DNA from: Melastoma dodecandrum
Taxonomy: Eukaryota; Streptophyta; Magnoliopsida; Myrtales; Melastomataceae
NCBI GenBank assembly: GCA_029817715.1
Contig: JARUPY010000602.1
Location: 3,179,501-3,243,500 of the forward strand
Length of the DNA stretch: 64,000 nucleotides
Reading direction: 5' to 3'
The position numbers and the translations under genes were made by a program. This document shows, in pieces, positions 9,922 through 21,985 of this stretch; the stretch's first letter is position 1, and every line of letters begins with the position of its first letter. The notes below the pieces were generated by a model. It searched no databases and was not told the DNA's origin. It saw only the letters and a program-made list of their open reading frames with translations.

Positions 9922-11049
9922 CTACGAAAAAAATTTGTTGATGGTCCTAGTGACCGACAAAAATGTACAATCTAACTTTATACAGCTTTCTCTCGTCTGC
10001 ATTATTGCCTTGTCCTGGGAGATTCCTTCATTATTGGCACCGGATGTCTCGCCAATTTCATTTCCAGAGAATCCCCTCGGTTGTTGATATTCTTCCTGAA
10101 TTCGTTGGGCTCTCTCCTCATCTTGTGCAAATCGCTGAGCCAATGATTTATCTGTGTAGTCAGCAATTTTTCTCCAGACTTCAAATGTATTAGTCCGGAG
10201 GCATAACTCAGAGTTTTCTCTCTTCCAGAAGCTATCCAGAAGATCTAAAACTCTTTCCCATCCTCGTTCTCTAGCTTGTTCATCCGCATAGCTCAAGTAA
10301 GAATGGAGGATCGTAACGGTTGTCATCCCGTGACCGAACACGTAATACTTGTCCTTTTGGGCTAATACATGCTCCAGCACATCCTTCAAGAACTCAACCT
10401 TTATGGCTTTCCTTACGGTTTTATCCTTATAATACTTCCGCCATAAACCTCTATGATCAAGGTCCTGTCATTGAGGTTCTATGAGATGTCTACTTTCACT
10501 AGGATGGATGTCCCAAACTTGCATATTGGGAAGGATTACTTTTCCCATCTTTTCATATTCCTCTTCCTCCATCATAGTGCTAGTAATTAATGCTGTGGCA
10601 TACTTTGGTTCGTATCCCAGGCATCCGAGTATAAACTTTACTAGATGGGGCAGTTGCTCGATCTGTTCTGGTTCTGAACAATCAATCTCCAGAATATCCA
10701 CAAATCCTGCATATAAATATGGTAAAACAACTCCCACCATTCCTGAATTAATCCTCAGGGACGGCCACTTCTCTGATATCCAGGGTAGATATGGATGAAG
10801 TACAGAGTTTTCCTCGAGTGAGAATTCTCTCATATCCATCACTACCCTTGGGGTCTCAAATTCCTTGACCTCATAAGGCAATATGGACATTGTGGTGGTG
10901 AGAATTTGCTGTCTATCCCTTATGGTTTTGGATAGCTCTTCTCCATCTGAAGCCTTATACAACTTAGACTCCAGATCTTTGTTGTATTCGACCGCTTTTG
11001 CTGCAAAAAACTCAATCTGGCGTTTATAATCGTTCTTGACGCCGCCCAT
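9922..11049 (-). pseudogene. Viral ORF of unknown role, possibly inclusion-body/transactivator type, broken
   Basis: Two minus-strand frames (11,049-10,468 and 10,389-9,922) with good protein-like composition, separated by a stop near 10,470. They follow the RNase H and zinc-knuckle regions and precede the viral promoter, where cavemo- and solendoviruses encode the inclusion-body/transactivator protein. I recognise no motif that proves this. Tracts include VVLPYLYAGFVDILEI and HGMTTVTILHSYLSYADEQA. The role is inferred from position only. Confidence 0.45.
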
Positions 11050-11407
11050 GAGTCCTCCACAGACAACAGTTGCATCCCAAGATAGGGATCCATCTTCAGA
11101 AGAGTCTAAATTAAAATACCAGGATTCTTCCGAACCCTCATGACTTTTGTCATCGTGAGCCTACTCACCGGATTCTTTAACCGAATCTTTTTCATGAATT
11201 GCTTCATCAAGATTTACCTTGGCTTTAGGATTACCTTCTTCGAGCATGTTTGATATTTCATAGTGAAAATACGCGTCATACTCCATTTCTGCCGTCTCAT
11301 CAGGTTCTTTCTTCTGAATTGGGTCACCTATGAAGACTTTGAATTCTACCTCATCTCGAGCATACTCGGCTTCAACCTGCTCTTTCTCCTCCTTTCGTGT
11401 ATGTAAG

Positions 11408-12154
11408 ACTCTTATAGAATTTGACAGCTTGGTTTATCGAGATGTTCTGCTCTTTTGCCAGGTGATTTCGACAGTAATTGAATACACCAAGGCTCTTCAA
11501 CGTTTTCCTCCTTTACCGGAGCATCCTTTTCAGGACCAGATGACGTAAGCTGTTTCGCTTTCCTCTTTCTCTTGGTTTTTCTTTTAGAATCAGCCTGAGC
11601 TTCTTCCTTCAAATCTGTCAGCTTTGCTTTTCCTTTGGAGCTTCCCTCCTCAGGATTAACCATCCTCTCTTGAGGATCTTTCTTCATGTCTCCTTTGGAA
11701 TTGGTGTTAACCTTCTCCTTCGGATCCATCTTCCCTTCCTAGGAACTTATTTTCGCTTTTCCCTTAGAATTGGTCGAAACCTTTTCCTTGGGTTCAGCCA
11801 CTCCCTTCTGAGAATCTACTTTCGTTTTTCCTTTAGATTTAGCCGAAGCTTTCTCTTTAGGATTAGCCACCCCTTCTGGGAATCTGTTTTCGCTTCTTTC
11901 TTAGAGTCGGTAACAACCTTCGCTTCGAGATTGGCTACTCCCTTTTGAGAGTTTGCAGTTTTCGGCTTATTTGGACATTCGAAAGGTCTATGTCCAGGTC
12001 GCTTACACTGCCAATAGAGAGCTGCTTTCGTTCCTGAAACGGAACCAGCATCACTATGCTCACTCTCTTTCTTATTGGGACATACCTTTGTGGAGTGCCC
12101 CTCCTGCTTGCATCCCCAGCAAATCTTCCTCTTTGTAGCTGGATTCATCTGCAA
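11408..12154 (-). pseudogene. Viral zinc-knuckle and Lys-rich repeat ORF, broken
   Basis: Directly after RNase H. Two CCHC-like knuckles, CWGCKQEGHSTKVC and the imperfect WQCKRPGHRPFEC, are followed by degenerate Lys-rich repeats with recurring DSQKG, PKEK and SKGK units, shifting frame and crossing a stop at about 11,740. A second pair of knuckles in addition to the one in the coat protein is unusual. Could be a C-terminal extension of the polymerase polyprotein or a separate nucleic-acid-binding protein. Confidence 0.5.
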
Positions 12155-12159
12155 GTTCT

Positions 12160-13481
12160 ATAGAGAAAGAATCAGCTATTATGTTTTTATCTGAAGAAAT
12201 GTATTCAACATCGAATTTATAATAGCTAAACCACTCTTGCAACCTCAAAAGTCTAGTCTACCTAGCCTTCTTGAAGTTCAGACTCATGACCCTTTTTACA
12301 TAGGTCGAGTCAGAACGCACTAAGAATTTCTTACGTGCCAAAAAGATGTAAAAGGCCTTTATTCCATTTTTTAAAGCCAATACTTTTTTTTCGTGTATCG
12401 GGTATTGAAGTTCGAACCCCTTAAAACTACCCGACCAATACTTACAAACGGGTTTCGGCTTTCTTCCTTTAATTTTCAGAACAGCCCCCCAGAACTCGTT
12501 AGAAGCATCAATCTCCAGGACTAACTCATCCTTATCAGAAGGTAAAGAAAGTTGCAGTATTTTTAACCTTTCCCTTAATCATCTGAATAGCCTGAGTATC
12601 ATCATCTTCCCATAACCACGGATTCATAGAAGATGCTTTCTTTGAAATCCTCCCTAAATCTTGGGAAAGATCTTTCACAAACTTTCTTGCATAGTTAACA
12701 AATTTGCAGAATCTTTGGACTTGCTTCCTATCGTCAAGTCCGTCAGGAAAATCAACAGTTTTCTCGGCAATATGACTTTGTAATTTAATCTTTCCTTTTT
12801 CAATTTCCATGCCTAAAAAATTAACTGTCTCCTTAAACCATTCCGTCTTTCTTTCAGATAGAATCATGCCTTCTTGTCGGAAAACATCAGTCACCTTATC
12901 AAGGTGCCTCATGTGATCGTCCTCATTATGACTATAGACTAGCACATCGTCTATGTAGACCGCATAAAACTTGTGGACCTGCTTGAAAGCATTATCCATT
13001 TTGCGCTGAAAGACGCCTGGAGCATTCTTCAGGCCAAACGACATCACCAGCCATTCAAACATCCCTTACGAATCATTGAAAGCAGTTAGAGGAACTGAAT
13101 CTTCTTCCATATTGACTTGCCAGTAATCACTTTTCAAGTCAAATTTGGAAAAGAATTTTGGTTGGCTCAAGCTAATTCTACCAATCAGTTCTCCTGCAGT
13201 AGGAATCTTATAGCCATCATCTTTGGTAGCTTTGTTAATCTGATATAATCTATAATCATTCGTGCTTTACCTCATACCTGATCGGCATGGTTTATTACTA
13301 TAAAGGCAGGACAAGAATGTTGACTATAATTGCCTCTAATCAAGCCTTTTCCAAGCAACTCAGGAATCTGTTTGTCAAATTTCTCAACAATTTCAGCCGT
13401 GTATGTAATGTTTCTGGCTCTTGTAATGGTTCCGAGATCTTTTAATTCGAGTCTAGCCTTGAGGCCATTCCGACTCCACAA
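12160..13481 (-). pseudogene. Viral reverse transcriptase and RNase H, broken
   Basis: RT fingers and palm start near 13,480 (LLGKGLIRGNYSQHSCPAF). The region 13,062-12,535 carries FGLKNAPGVFQRKMDNAF, the catalytic YIDD box (AVYIDDVLVYS) and the caulimovirid-type downstream block with LQSHIAEKTVDFPD and CKFVNYARKFV. RNase H follows in another frame with its IDAS catalytic motif near 12,515. Frame shifts near 13,060-13,270 and 12,535 and a stop in RNase H near 12,260 show the copy is dead. Confidence 0.8.
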
Positions 13482-13682
13482 TTTTAGCGGATCTTTACTA
13501 AAATTGTATGCAAGTTTTACCGGGAACTTATCTCATTTTGTTCATATTAACTGTATTGCCCTGCACACTTCTTGTTTAGGAAACAAGTCGTCATACCAGC
13601 TAGAACTTCTGGTATTCGTCGGAGAAAACAAGGTTTGTACCCATAAATCGTTCTCTTCCAACCATGTATCACTACGCTGAGC

Positions 13683-14633
13683 TCACACTCTGAAAGCTCT
13701 TTCACATGGCGAATCACCACAATACTCTGTCCGTTTTACCCGATAGAACCCAAATTTCAATCTTAAGTTAGTCTCTTGTAGAGTATTTATCTTTACACCA
13801 CCAATGGAAACATCATGAACATCTTGCAAAAAAGGTAAATTTTCCTTTTGTCCTTTAAGAAAGGCATTACCAAGAATAATATATGCATCTAGCAAAGGAT
13901 GTGCAAGGATCTCTTTAATGACGATTTGCTATCCGCCAATAAAGACAGACACATTACTGGCCTGATGGCTAAAAATTATTGCCATTCCATCGACATTAAC
14001 CATATGAATAGGTCTTTGCAGTGGTTCCCACCACTCATCTGGTAGAGCATTGAGCCTAGCACAACTTATGTTACACCTAGTGTCTATCAAGGTATCCAGT
14101 GAATACTCATAGTATCCAGAAAATTTGAATGTTAGAGCAACGTATGTGCTCAGTTCTTCCTTACTTACACTAAAACCTGTATGTCTGAGTATTTCTTGAG
14201 ATGGTTTTATCATCCTCCAAATTTTGTCTAGTGAAATAGACCTCTGCTTGGCTATTTGCTCAATAACCTTACAGACTTCAGGAATATTGGATAAAGAGTT
14301 ATCTGGATATGTAACTCTCATCATCCGTATTGATTCCTCTCTCGGTTGGTTTACTGGATCTTCATAGACTGGTAATGATACTTGTCTATATCCCACGATC
14401 CTTCTCGTATGTTGAGACGGGGTTTTATAATCGACATACCTTCGAGACATTTCCTCTATTATCGAAGGAGCAGACGCTTCTGCAGGTCGAGACGCAATTA
14501 TGTCATCTCTCACATCGCTTGCCCTCGAGGAAACTTCAGAGAGCGTATGAGTACTTGGCTTTCTCAAAATTGGCATTCTCACAGGCAATTGCCAGTCAGC
14601 TCTAGAGTTACTAGCCGACGGTTCTCCCAACAT
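13683..14633 (-). pseudogene. Viral linker and aspartic protease region, broken
   Basis: After the movement domain comes a Ser/Pro/Arg-rich linker, then a protease-like block where LDTLIDTRCNISC sits at the place of the usual DTG active site: the Gly is replaced by Arg. The flap-downstream motif appears after a frame break as YIILGNAFL at about 13,880. Position just before RT fits the retroviral-type protease. The altered catalytic triplet and the break mean no activity is expected. Confidence 0.6.
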
Positions 14634-14765
14634 TAAAGTAATCTCATTACTTCTTTATCGGATATTTGCCGCACTAATCGGACTAAAACTACTACCATGT
14701 TCAGTCATAATCCAACTTCTTGGCTAGGTTCACTCCAATGGGTTTACTTCTTGCCTTTGAAATTG

Positions 14766-15419
14766 TTAGTAGTTATTATGACATTCCTCGAACAACTCAG
14801 TAAGTCTTGAGATGTTCCTCACACCAGGACTAGTGGTATTTACCAATCGGTAGATTATCCTAGTGTGATACGCCAAAAACTTGGCCTGGGGATTCGTTCT
14901 ATCCATATTCATTGATTTGATCCTTAAAGTCGATGAATTCCCCAAACAACGATCGTTCAAGGCCATCATAAAATTTGGATGGACCCGGAACCATACATGA
15001 CCATGTGCAAGGTTGGCTTTTATGCCTGATATCAGCTGACCTTTGAATTCTCGCCCCCTTTTATCGATCACAGATGTTACCACAGGACTATCCGCTGGAA
15101 GATGGAATAGCGGAACTAATCCTACCCGGATCAACCCAATGTGTATATAATTATATACACATCTCGTACGTTGTATGGTTTCCCTAATGGGTTATACGCT
15201 TAGTAATGGAATATCCAGAGTCTCAAGTTCCGTGCTTGTAACTTGAATTATTGCCTCCAACTGTGAGATGTCTATTATTGATCTAAAACTAAACCTTGAG
15301 ACATTGTAGACTTCTCTCACGTTAATGTTAGGCAACCTCCATTCCAGAATAGACTGGGATGGATCTTCGTACTGATGAGTTTCTTCCAGTACCCGATTCA
15401 TTATTTTCAGAGGAACCAA
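14766..15419 (-). pseudogene. Viral movement protein region, broken
   Basis: Two minus-strand frames (15,419-15,192 and 15,134-14,766) cover a 30K-type movement domain. Recognisable blocks are LVPLFHLPADSP, then GQLISGIKANLAHGHVWFRV, which resembles movement proteins of caulimovirids, and the C-terminal block AKFLAYHTRIIYRLVNT. It lies downstream of the coat protein, not upstream. A frame break near 15,150-15,190 separates the parts. Confidence 0.65.
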
Positions 15420-15451
15420 CTCATCACCATCTCCATTCTGCTATGCTCTCA

Positions 15452-17138
15452 TCATGAACAAATGAGCAGTCCAGAGATCATAATCTTCTTTCGAGTCTGT
15501 ATCGTAATTTGACACAACTTCATAGATTGATTATACTTCGAGTCTAAGTCGGAAATTTCATGCTCATCTATTGGTTCGTAAGCCAAGACTTCCTCCTCAG
15601 AACTCAGGTCATCCAGAAATACCATCCGACGTCTTTCTCTCATTTTGTTCTTCTGAGTACAAGTATTCGCCTGTTTTTTGACCCACAAAACCAGCAGCAA
15701 TTGCAACTGCTCAACGGTTTCCCTTTAGGACATTTAGGTTCTTTGTCATGCTTTTGCTTAAAGGCATCAATCTTATCTTTATCCTTAATGTTATCTCGTC
15801 TCTTTACAAACCTTTTGAGTTTACAAGTAGGACCTCTCCTTTGCTTGTTTTGGAGATCATTTCTTGGCCAAACTTTCCTCTTATTATATCCAACAATTTT
15901 TTTCTTCTTGGAAAAGTTTCTTGTTCTCATGGATTCTCCTAGAGTATCACATCCATACCTCTGAGGCACATACTCAATCTGAGAACAACAACTCTTGTTA
16001 AGGTATAGAAGCTTTTTAGCTGCCTCCTTAACCTGAAGCTCAGTACACGCCTTTCTCATCGCGTACTTGACCGCCTGAATTTTTCCTCCAAGTCCATGAA
16101 CAATCCTTTCCTCACTCAGAAGTAATTCATAAGCCTTCTGCGCCACTTCTGGCTAGGGCTCTGGAAGTTTTGTAAAAAAGTTTCCCAATATGAACTGTTG
16201 TGAAACTACGTCCAGATTGTAATAATAATTCTGGAATTCACATACGTAGTTACCAAACAGACACATATTACAGATCTGTAGTTTAACTAGAGCAGTTAAA
16301 GATTGCTTTTTTTCCACAGTTTTCGTGGAAAATGAAAAACCACAGAACTCCCATCTTAATGCATCAGCAATAATTGCCAATATACCATCAACAGTCAGCG
16401 CTTGATCAGCCACCGAAGATTTCTAGTATTTTTGCGCCGTGTCCAAGAGGGTTGCTACACATAATTCATAAACTGATCCGGGTGATAATATCCCAGCAGA
16501 TGCAGTCATTCGAATTAGTGATAACCATTCATCTATCCTCCCGGATACGTGCTTCTCACAATCTATATCTAGAAAAGTACCATGGGTGATTATTGGTTTT
16601 AGGACATTATCCATTGGAATAAATTCTGGTTTGGTTTTGTGGGGATAATCTGGTCTGTAAATCTCCCTTTTCGCAGTAACCAGCTCATTAAACATTCGAT
16701 TGTCTAAGTGAACCGGAGTTTCTTCTGCCAAACCTAAGGCTTTCCTCAAGTCTTTTGCCAACTCCCCACTCTGGGGTTCAAATTTGCATTTCACTTTCGT
16801 GGTTCTAAGATGTAAGGAGCAACTGATTCTTTATACATCTCATCCACACTCTTGCCTTGATCCTATTTGGAATTTCTTCCTCCCAGTTTCAATTTTTCAA
16901 CTGGTTTTCCCGAAGTACTCTCCAGTGTATAAGTCTCCTCTGTTTCAGGCCTTTTTAAACTTCTCTCATGCTCAATAGAGTCTAACATCTTGTTCACTAT
17001 AAAGCCTACTTCCTGAGCAAGATAGTTTCGGCTCTCAAGACTTTCAGTACTCCCTTGAATAGTTAATTGTGTTAAAATATCATTTATACTTTTACCAATT
17101 CCATAGGGAGTCATTTTATACTCTTTGACGAACTCCAA
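15452..17138 (-). pseudogene. Viral coat protein region with zinc knuckle, broken
   Basis: Four consecutive frames (17,138-16,863; 16,794-16,423; 16,413-16,153; 16,146-15,640) give a coat-protein-like series: a helical N-terminal part, a central block with FFTKLPEP, then ERIVHGLGGKIQAVKYAMRK, then a Lys/Arg-rich tail leading to a zinc knuckle whose first Cys pair (NCCWFCG) and last Cys (ANTC) are in different frames. An acidic tail (DDLSSEEEVLAYEPIDEHE) follows. Helix, LGGKI and basic knuckle order are typical of caulimovirid capsid proteins. Confidence 0.65.
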
Positions 17139-17200
17139 CCTTAAAAGGAGGTCCAGAAGGATTTCACGAAAATTTTCCTTGAGATTTTTTCAAAATTTTA

Positions 17201-19007
17201 AACTTATCTAAAAAAAAATAGAAAAAGACAAAATAGGAGAAAGAAGGGAGGATGAACCCCCAAAACCGTCATGGGTATCGCGCTGACCTTGACTTTTTGA
17301 CTTTCTGCATACGTCCATTCCATCCATCTAGAAGGGGAAGGGAAGTTTGCTTTGCCCAGCAGGCCTTTGTCCAACACTCCGATTGATTCATCGCAAGGCC
17401 CATTTCCTCCGAATTCATTTACCAATAAATATTATTTATTTATTACCTACCATTTGATTTGGGTTGGGTTGGGTTGGGTTGGGGGTTTAAATAACACTGT
17501 TGAACACCGACCCAAATTTTATTATTTAAAAAGAAAAGCTAAAATGTTGTTTGTCCAAGCCAAGCCAACAATGATCGGCCGACCAAAACCTTTGATAAAC
17601 CCAATCGACGTTGATCACAAAACGACATTTTTTTTAAAAAAAAAAAGAAAGAAATTGGGGATTTTGATTTTGATGATTTGTACGTAATATTTAAATTGAA
17701 TTGATTGGTGATGATGACGAGTCATGATAGCCATCTTCATTCTATCTTCCTTTATATTTTGAAGTTTCCTCCAACTTCTTTCTTTCTTGAGTAATTTCCT
17801 TTCCCTTTCCCCTTTCCTGGTTTTTCGACCACAAGTCGTAAGTTTTGCCAAGCCTAAGCCGCCTGCTGCTGCTGCTACAGCTCTGATCTTTTGGTCCCAG
17901 GAAGTGGGTGGGTGGGTGGGTTCTCTTTGGGTCTCCTTCGCTTCTCTGTTTGGGTCGGGGATTTGATTCTTCTGTTCGACTCTGCTCTGTTTTGTTTGGA
18001 AGGGATAGAGGATGTTCATCGGAAGGGTCCTCACACTCAAGCCCCTCCCACTTCAATCCTCGCCCTCTTCTTTTGTTTCTCAATTTTCTCCTTTTTTGTT
18101 ACTTCTTTTATTATTATTTTTGGAGTTCCTGGCCAGTGAAGTTCAATTTTTGCACGGGGTGTGGTGATCTTTTTTAGTTCCTCTTGTTCTCTTTTCTCGG
18201 TTGAAATGTTTCGCTGATCATCGGTTGTCTAGTGTCCTTACTTTGTGAAAGGGGAGATGATTTGTAGGTTGGTAACTCGTACTCTGTCTTTGAGTTCGTT
18301 AAATCATCTGCAGTACGATGTTTGGCTATAATCCTGATTCTAGGTTTGGTTGTCCATGCACCGGTCTCCTGTTATTGAGTTTTTTGTTCGGCACCCCGTT
18401 TAAGTTACTCTTCCGCTCCGTTTCTTTAAGTTTTTGCTTTTGAATGATGCAAACCATGCTGAAAATGCCGACAGTTATGTTTGCGAGTGGATCGGAATGA
18501 TTTGAATGGCAGAGGCATGGATGAACCAGATAGTGGCTAACTAATTGTTGCGATGTTAAATTTCTAATTTGCACCTCTTGGGTAGCTTTACCCCATCAGA
18601 TGATGTTTGCTGTGTTACCCATTGACTTTCTAAACCAAAGTAACTCCGTCCTCTTAATGGGGTTGTTGGATTCCTAGCACGTTTTTCTCTTTCCTGTTTA
18701 CTGGTCCGGTTGATGATTTACACCACATGTTGCTGTTGCCGTTTAGATGTAAAGTACTGGAATGAGGAGGCTGTGCATTTGACTTTAGGATTGTAGCTCG
18801 ATTTGTTGGCTGATAGAATAATCCTTTCAGGTTCCTTCTTATCTGAGTTAGCTATTGTAAGAAAGAGGCTTCAGTTCGGCTCTGCTGTATCATATGGTTT
18901 TGTGTCGCACAACATCTGGTGGAATTTCAGATGTGCTAAGGTTCAGGCAGATTAATTTGGCTTCCAGCACTTCATTTCTAGTTTTTTAGCGGTTTTGACG
19001 ATCCATT
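17201..19007. other. Host flank and probable 5' leader introns of the TGA gene
   Basis: No coding sequence recognised. A CT-rich stretch at about 17,750-18,120 suggests the TGA transcription start and leader; the start codon is at 19,008. A GGGTT run lies at 17,461-17,485. Confidence 0.4.
17461..17485 (+). repeat. (GGGTT)n run with G-quadruplex potential
   Basis: Five consecutive G runs of three or more separated by TT. This is a textbook G-quadruplex pattern on the plus strand. It differs from the plant telomere unit TTTAGGG. Confidence 0.75.
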
Positions 19008-21278
19008 ATGGCCGACGGGAGTCCTATGACTGATATATCTTCCGATGACACGGATGAGAAAAATCAAAGGGTAAGTCACTTCTCACCAACTTTTTTGAGC
19101 ATGTCCTCATCATACTGGAATCAAGAAGGTGTTCGCTTAGCATTAATATTGTTGTTACCTTGGTTGTGGGTGGTGACATTATTTTGTTTGTTGATTGTAT
19201 CCCGAATGTTTTCGGCTGTGTTTTCTAATGCTTGTAAAAGAGGGATGACAATTTAACGTTAGCAGTATATATGTGCGTGCAGTTTGATCGGGGAAAATCT
19301 ACTGCTATTGTTGCTGGTTATGAATCTAGTGACAGATCAAAGGACAAGGCAGATCAGAAGGTACAGGTGTCACACTAAAGTCCCTTTGTCATAGTACATA
19401 CCAAACTATTGATCTTTAATATAAATATGCAGACTCTCCGCAGGCTTGCCCAAAATCGTGAGGCAGCACGGAAAAGTCGATTGAGGAAGAAAGTAAGTTT
19501 TGTTTCTTTGGTTTTTCTGTGTTACTCTGTTCCAAGTGTTTTGTGGTGTACACCTGCCTGAGAACAGTCTTTCGGCAACTAGGTCTGCAAATATACCCAT
19601 GGTTGACTTACCAATTTCCTTTGCATGGAGTTGTGTTGTACAGCCCCCAGATGAGAACAGTTGCCGCAATAAACTTAGATATTGATGGTTTCTTTTTATG
19701 TTCCGACTTCAAATCTCTTAAACGGGCTGAGGTTTAATTCTCTTCTGAGGAAGAAGATGCTACTTGATATCACCCCTCTATGTGCCATTGTTGTCCATAG
19801 AAAATTTGACTTGAATGAATTGAGCTTTGCTTCTTGCCTGAAAATGTCGACTGTCATTGCAGGAATTCCAACTTTTGCTTTAATGGATGTTTGATGCACG
19901 ATTCTTGTCGAATTTGCTATTTTATGGTCTTGATTAGGCCCTTATTGCACGTATTTTCACTATTTGTTTCAATTTTGGTAAACTACTGGTTACCGAACTG
20001 TGGTGGTAAACATCAAATTTTCTTTTGTTGTAGGCATATGTTCAACAACTTGAGAGCAGTCGCTTGAAACTGTCTCAACTGGAGCAGGAGTTACAGCGAC
20101 CTAGACAACAGGTGCAAATGGCTTTCTTGTAATGTCTCCAGATTTATGCAACTCCGAGTTTTATGCAGCATTCATTACCTATAAATCTGGAATTTTCTTT
20201 ATCTGGTGTTTAAAAAAAGATGTATCTGGAATGTCCTATCTTTATTTCTCCTTACGGGGGCCTTGTTCATGAAGGGAATATTCATATCAAGTTCAAACGA
20301 TCAAGCCCATGCAAATGGTGGCAATGGTATTCAGCACATGGTCTCTCTTTTTGCAGTGTATTTGATAAGCTCAAGTTCATTACCTTCAAACAATCTTTTG
20401 TTTTTGCTGCCTCATTTTTTCAGGGGCCATGACATTTGATGTTGAGTATGCACGGTGGCTAGAAGAGCAGAATCGGCAGATCAATGAGCTGAGGTCAGCT
20501 GTAACCGCACATGCTGGCGACGGAGAACTCCGTATTATTGTCGAAGGCGTGATGATCCATTATGACGAGATCTTCAGGATTAAGAGCAGCGCCGCCAAGA
20601 ATGACGTTTTCCATCTATTGTCGGGAATGTGGAAAACGCCTGCTGAACGATGTTTCATGTGGTTGGGAGGCTTTCGTCCATCAGAGCTCCTAAAGGTTAG
20701 GGGGCTTCTTTTTACTGTTTTATTAGCTGAATGTAGCACGCTGGCACTCTAGCAAAATGGTATTTATCCATACTGACAAAATTGTGACTTCCGTTTGCAG
20801 CTTCTTGTGAATCAGTTGGAACCACTGACCGAGCAACAGCTGGTAGGAATCGGCAACTTGCAGCAATCTTCCCAGCAAGCGGAAGATGCTTTGTCTCAGG
20901 GTATGGAACAACTACAGCAGTCCCTGGCGGAGACCTTGTGCAGCGGATCTCTGGATTCTTCAGGCTCGTCCGGCAATGTTGCAAACTACATGGGTCAGAT
21001 GGCCATGGCCATGGGGAAGCTCGGAACCCTCGATGGCTTCATCCGTCAGGTAACTCACTCATCCTATCCATCGACTCACATTCCCGGCCAAAATAATTGT
21101 AAGAACCTTCGAATTGATAATGGGTCTCCAGGCGGACAACCTGCGACAGCAAACGCTGCAGCAAATGCACCGTATACTCACGACAAGGCAGTCGGCACGA
21201 GCACTCCTGGCAATACATGACTATTTCTTGCGTCTACGTGCTCTAAGCACCCTTTGGCTTGCTCGTCCGAGAGATTGA
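19008..21278 (+). CDS. TGA2: Class II TGA bZIP transcription factor (TGA2/5/6 type)
   Basis: Nuclear bZIP factor that binds TGACG elements and works with NPR1 in salicylic-acid responses. Eight coding exons: 19,008-19,070; 19,283-19,360; 19,433-19,492; 20,034-20,111; 20,275-20,326; 20,424-20,695; 20,801-21,049; 21,132-21,278. All junctions keep frame, giving about 332 residues. The basic region (LRRLAQNREAARKSRLRKK) is at residues 48-67, the leucine zipper at 68-93, and the DOG1 domain with DVFHLLSGMWKTPAERCF follows. The C-terminus has YMGQMAMAMGKLGTLDGFIR and ends WLARPRD. The short N-terminus (MADGSPMTDISSDD) marks class II. Which of TGA2, 5 or 6 cannot be told. Confidence 0.93.
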
Positions 21279-21985
21279 GAAAAGGGGGACACCATTCGTC
21301 CGAATATCCCACCAAAGAGAAAGCAAAACAATGGCGATGTGGGGGTCTAACAAGTAGTAGACAAAGTCTCTTAAAGATTGTTTATTTAACAACAGTAAAA
21401 GTAAAGGCCCTATACCAAAAGAATGGTGTCTCTCTCTAAAGAGTGTCTCTCAGCAAACACCCCTCCCCTCCACAGGCAAAGCCTCCAGCAAACGCCAACC
21501 CGTGCTCCCCAAATCAATACCTCCATCCTCACGGCAGAAGCCCCAGCACAAGCCAGTCGCACAGAAAGAAATGGGAAAAAAAAAGATAAGTCCATGCAAA
21601 GAGCTGAATCTGGTGTTCCTTCCTGCTGGCACAGCATGATGTTCTCCCCAGCTACCAGAAGAAGGGCCCCTTTGCCAAACCGGTCATGACTCAAAAGGCA
21701 ACCTGTCCTGCCAGAAGAATCGAGGAATACAATGGAACATCTTCTTATTCACATCAACTATCTGACACCTCCGGTTAATATGGAATAACCACGTGTTTGA
21801 TAAAGGAAGGCTCAGTGGGACGCTGCCGTCCTTGTTGAGCAGGAGAAATTCAAGCTCTAATATCTCTGCAAAGGCACTGGTTTGTAATGCACGAGGCCAC
21901 CAGCCAACTAAAAGGAAACCTTCCACGACCTCCCACTTAACTCTCAATACCAATGCAACAATAGGAGACCAACCTAATGATCGAT
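21279..21985. other. 3' flank of the TGA gene
   Basis: 3' UTR and downstream DNA; open frames here do not resemble known proteins. Confidence 0.4.

Larger units (their letters stand above)
9080..17200 (-). mobile_element. Endogenous caulimovirid (pararetrovirus) copy, decayed, about 8.1 kb
   Basis: Minus-strand order is coat protein (with zinc knuckle), movement protein, aspartic protease, reverse transcriptase, RNase H, zinc-knuckle/Lys-rich ORF, two ORFs of unknown role, promoter with TATATAAG, coiled-coil ORF, tRNA-Met primer site. A movement protein and this RT type are found in Caulimoviridae and not in LTR retrotransposons; no LTRs flank it. The order CP before MP recalls cavemo/solendovirus-like genomes more than badna- or florendoviruses. 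All reading frames are broken by shifts or stops. Length is about one viral genome, linearised close to the primer site. Genus is not settled. Confidence 0.8.

Noticed and set aside
9080..17200. Interpretation as an LTR retrotransposon because of the tRNA-Met primer site
   Set aside because: No flanking LTRs, no integrase, and movement and coat protein-like regions are present.
17461..17485. Interstitial telomere repeat
   Set aside because: The unit is GGGTT, not TTTAGGG.
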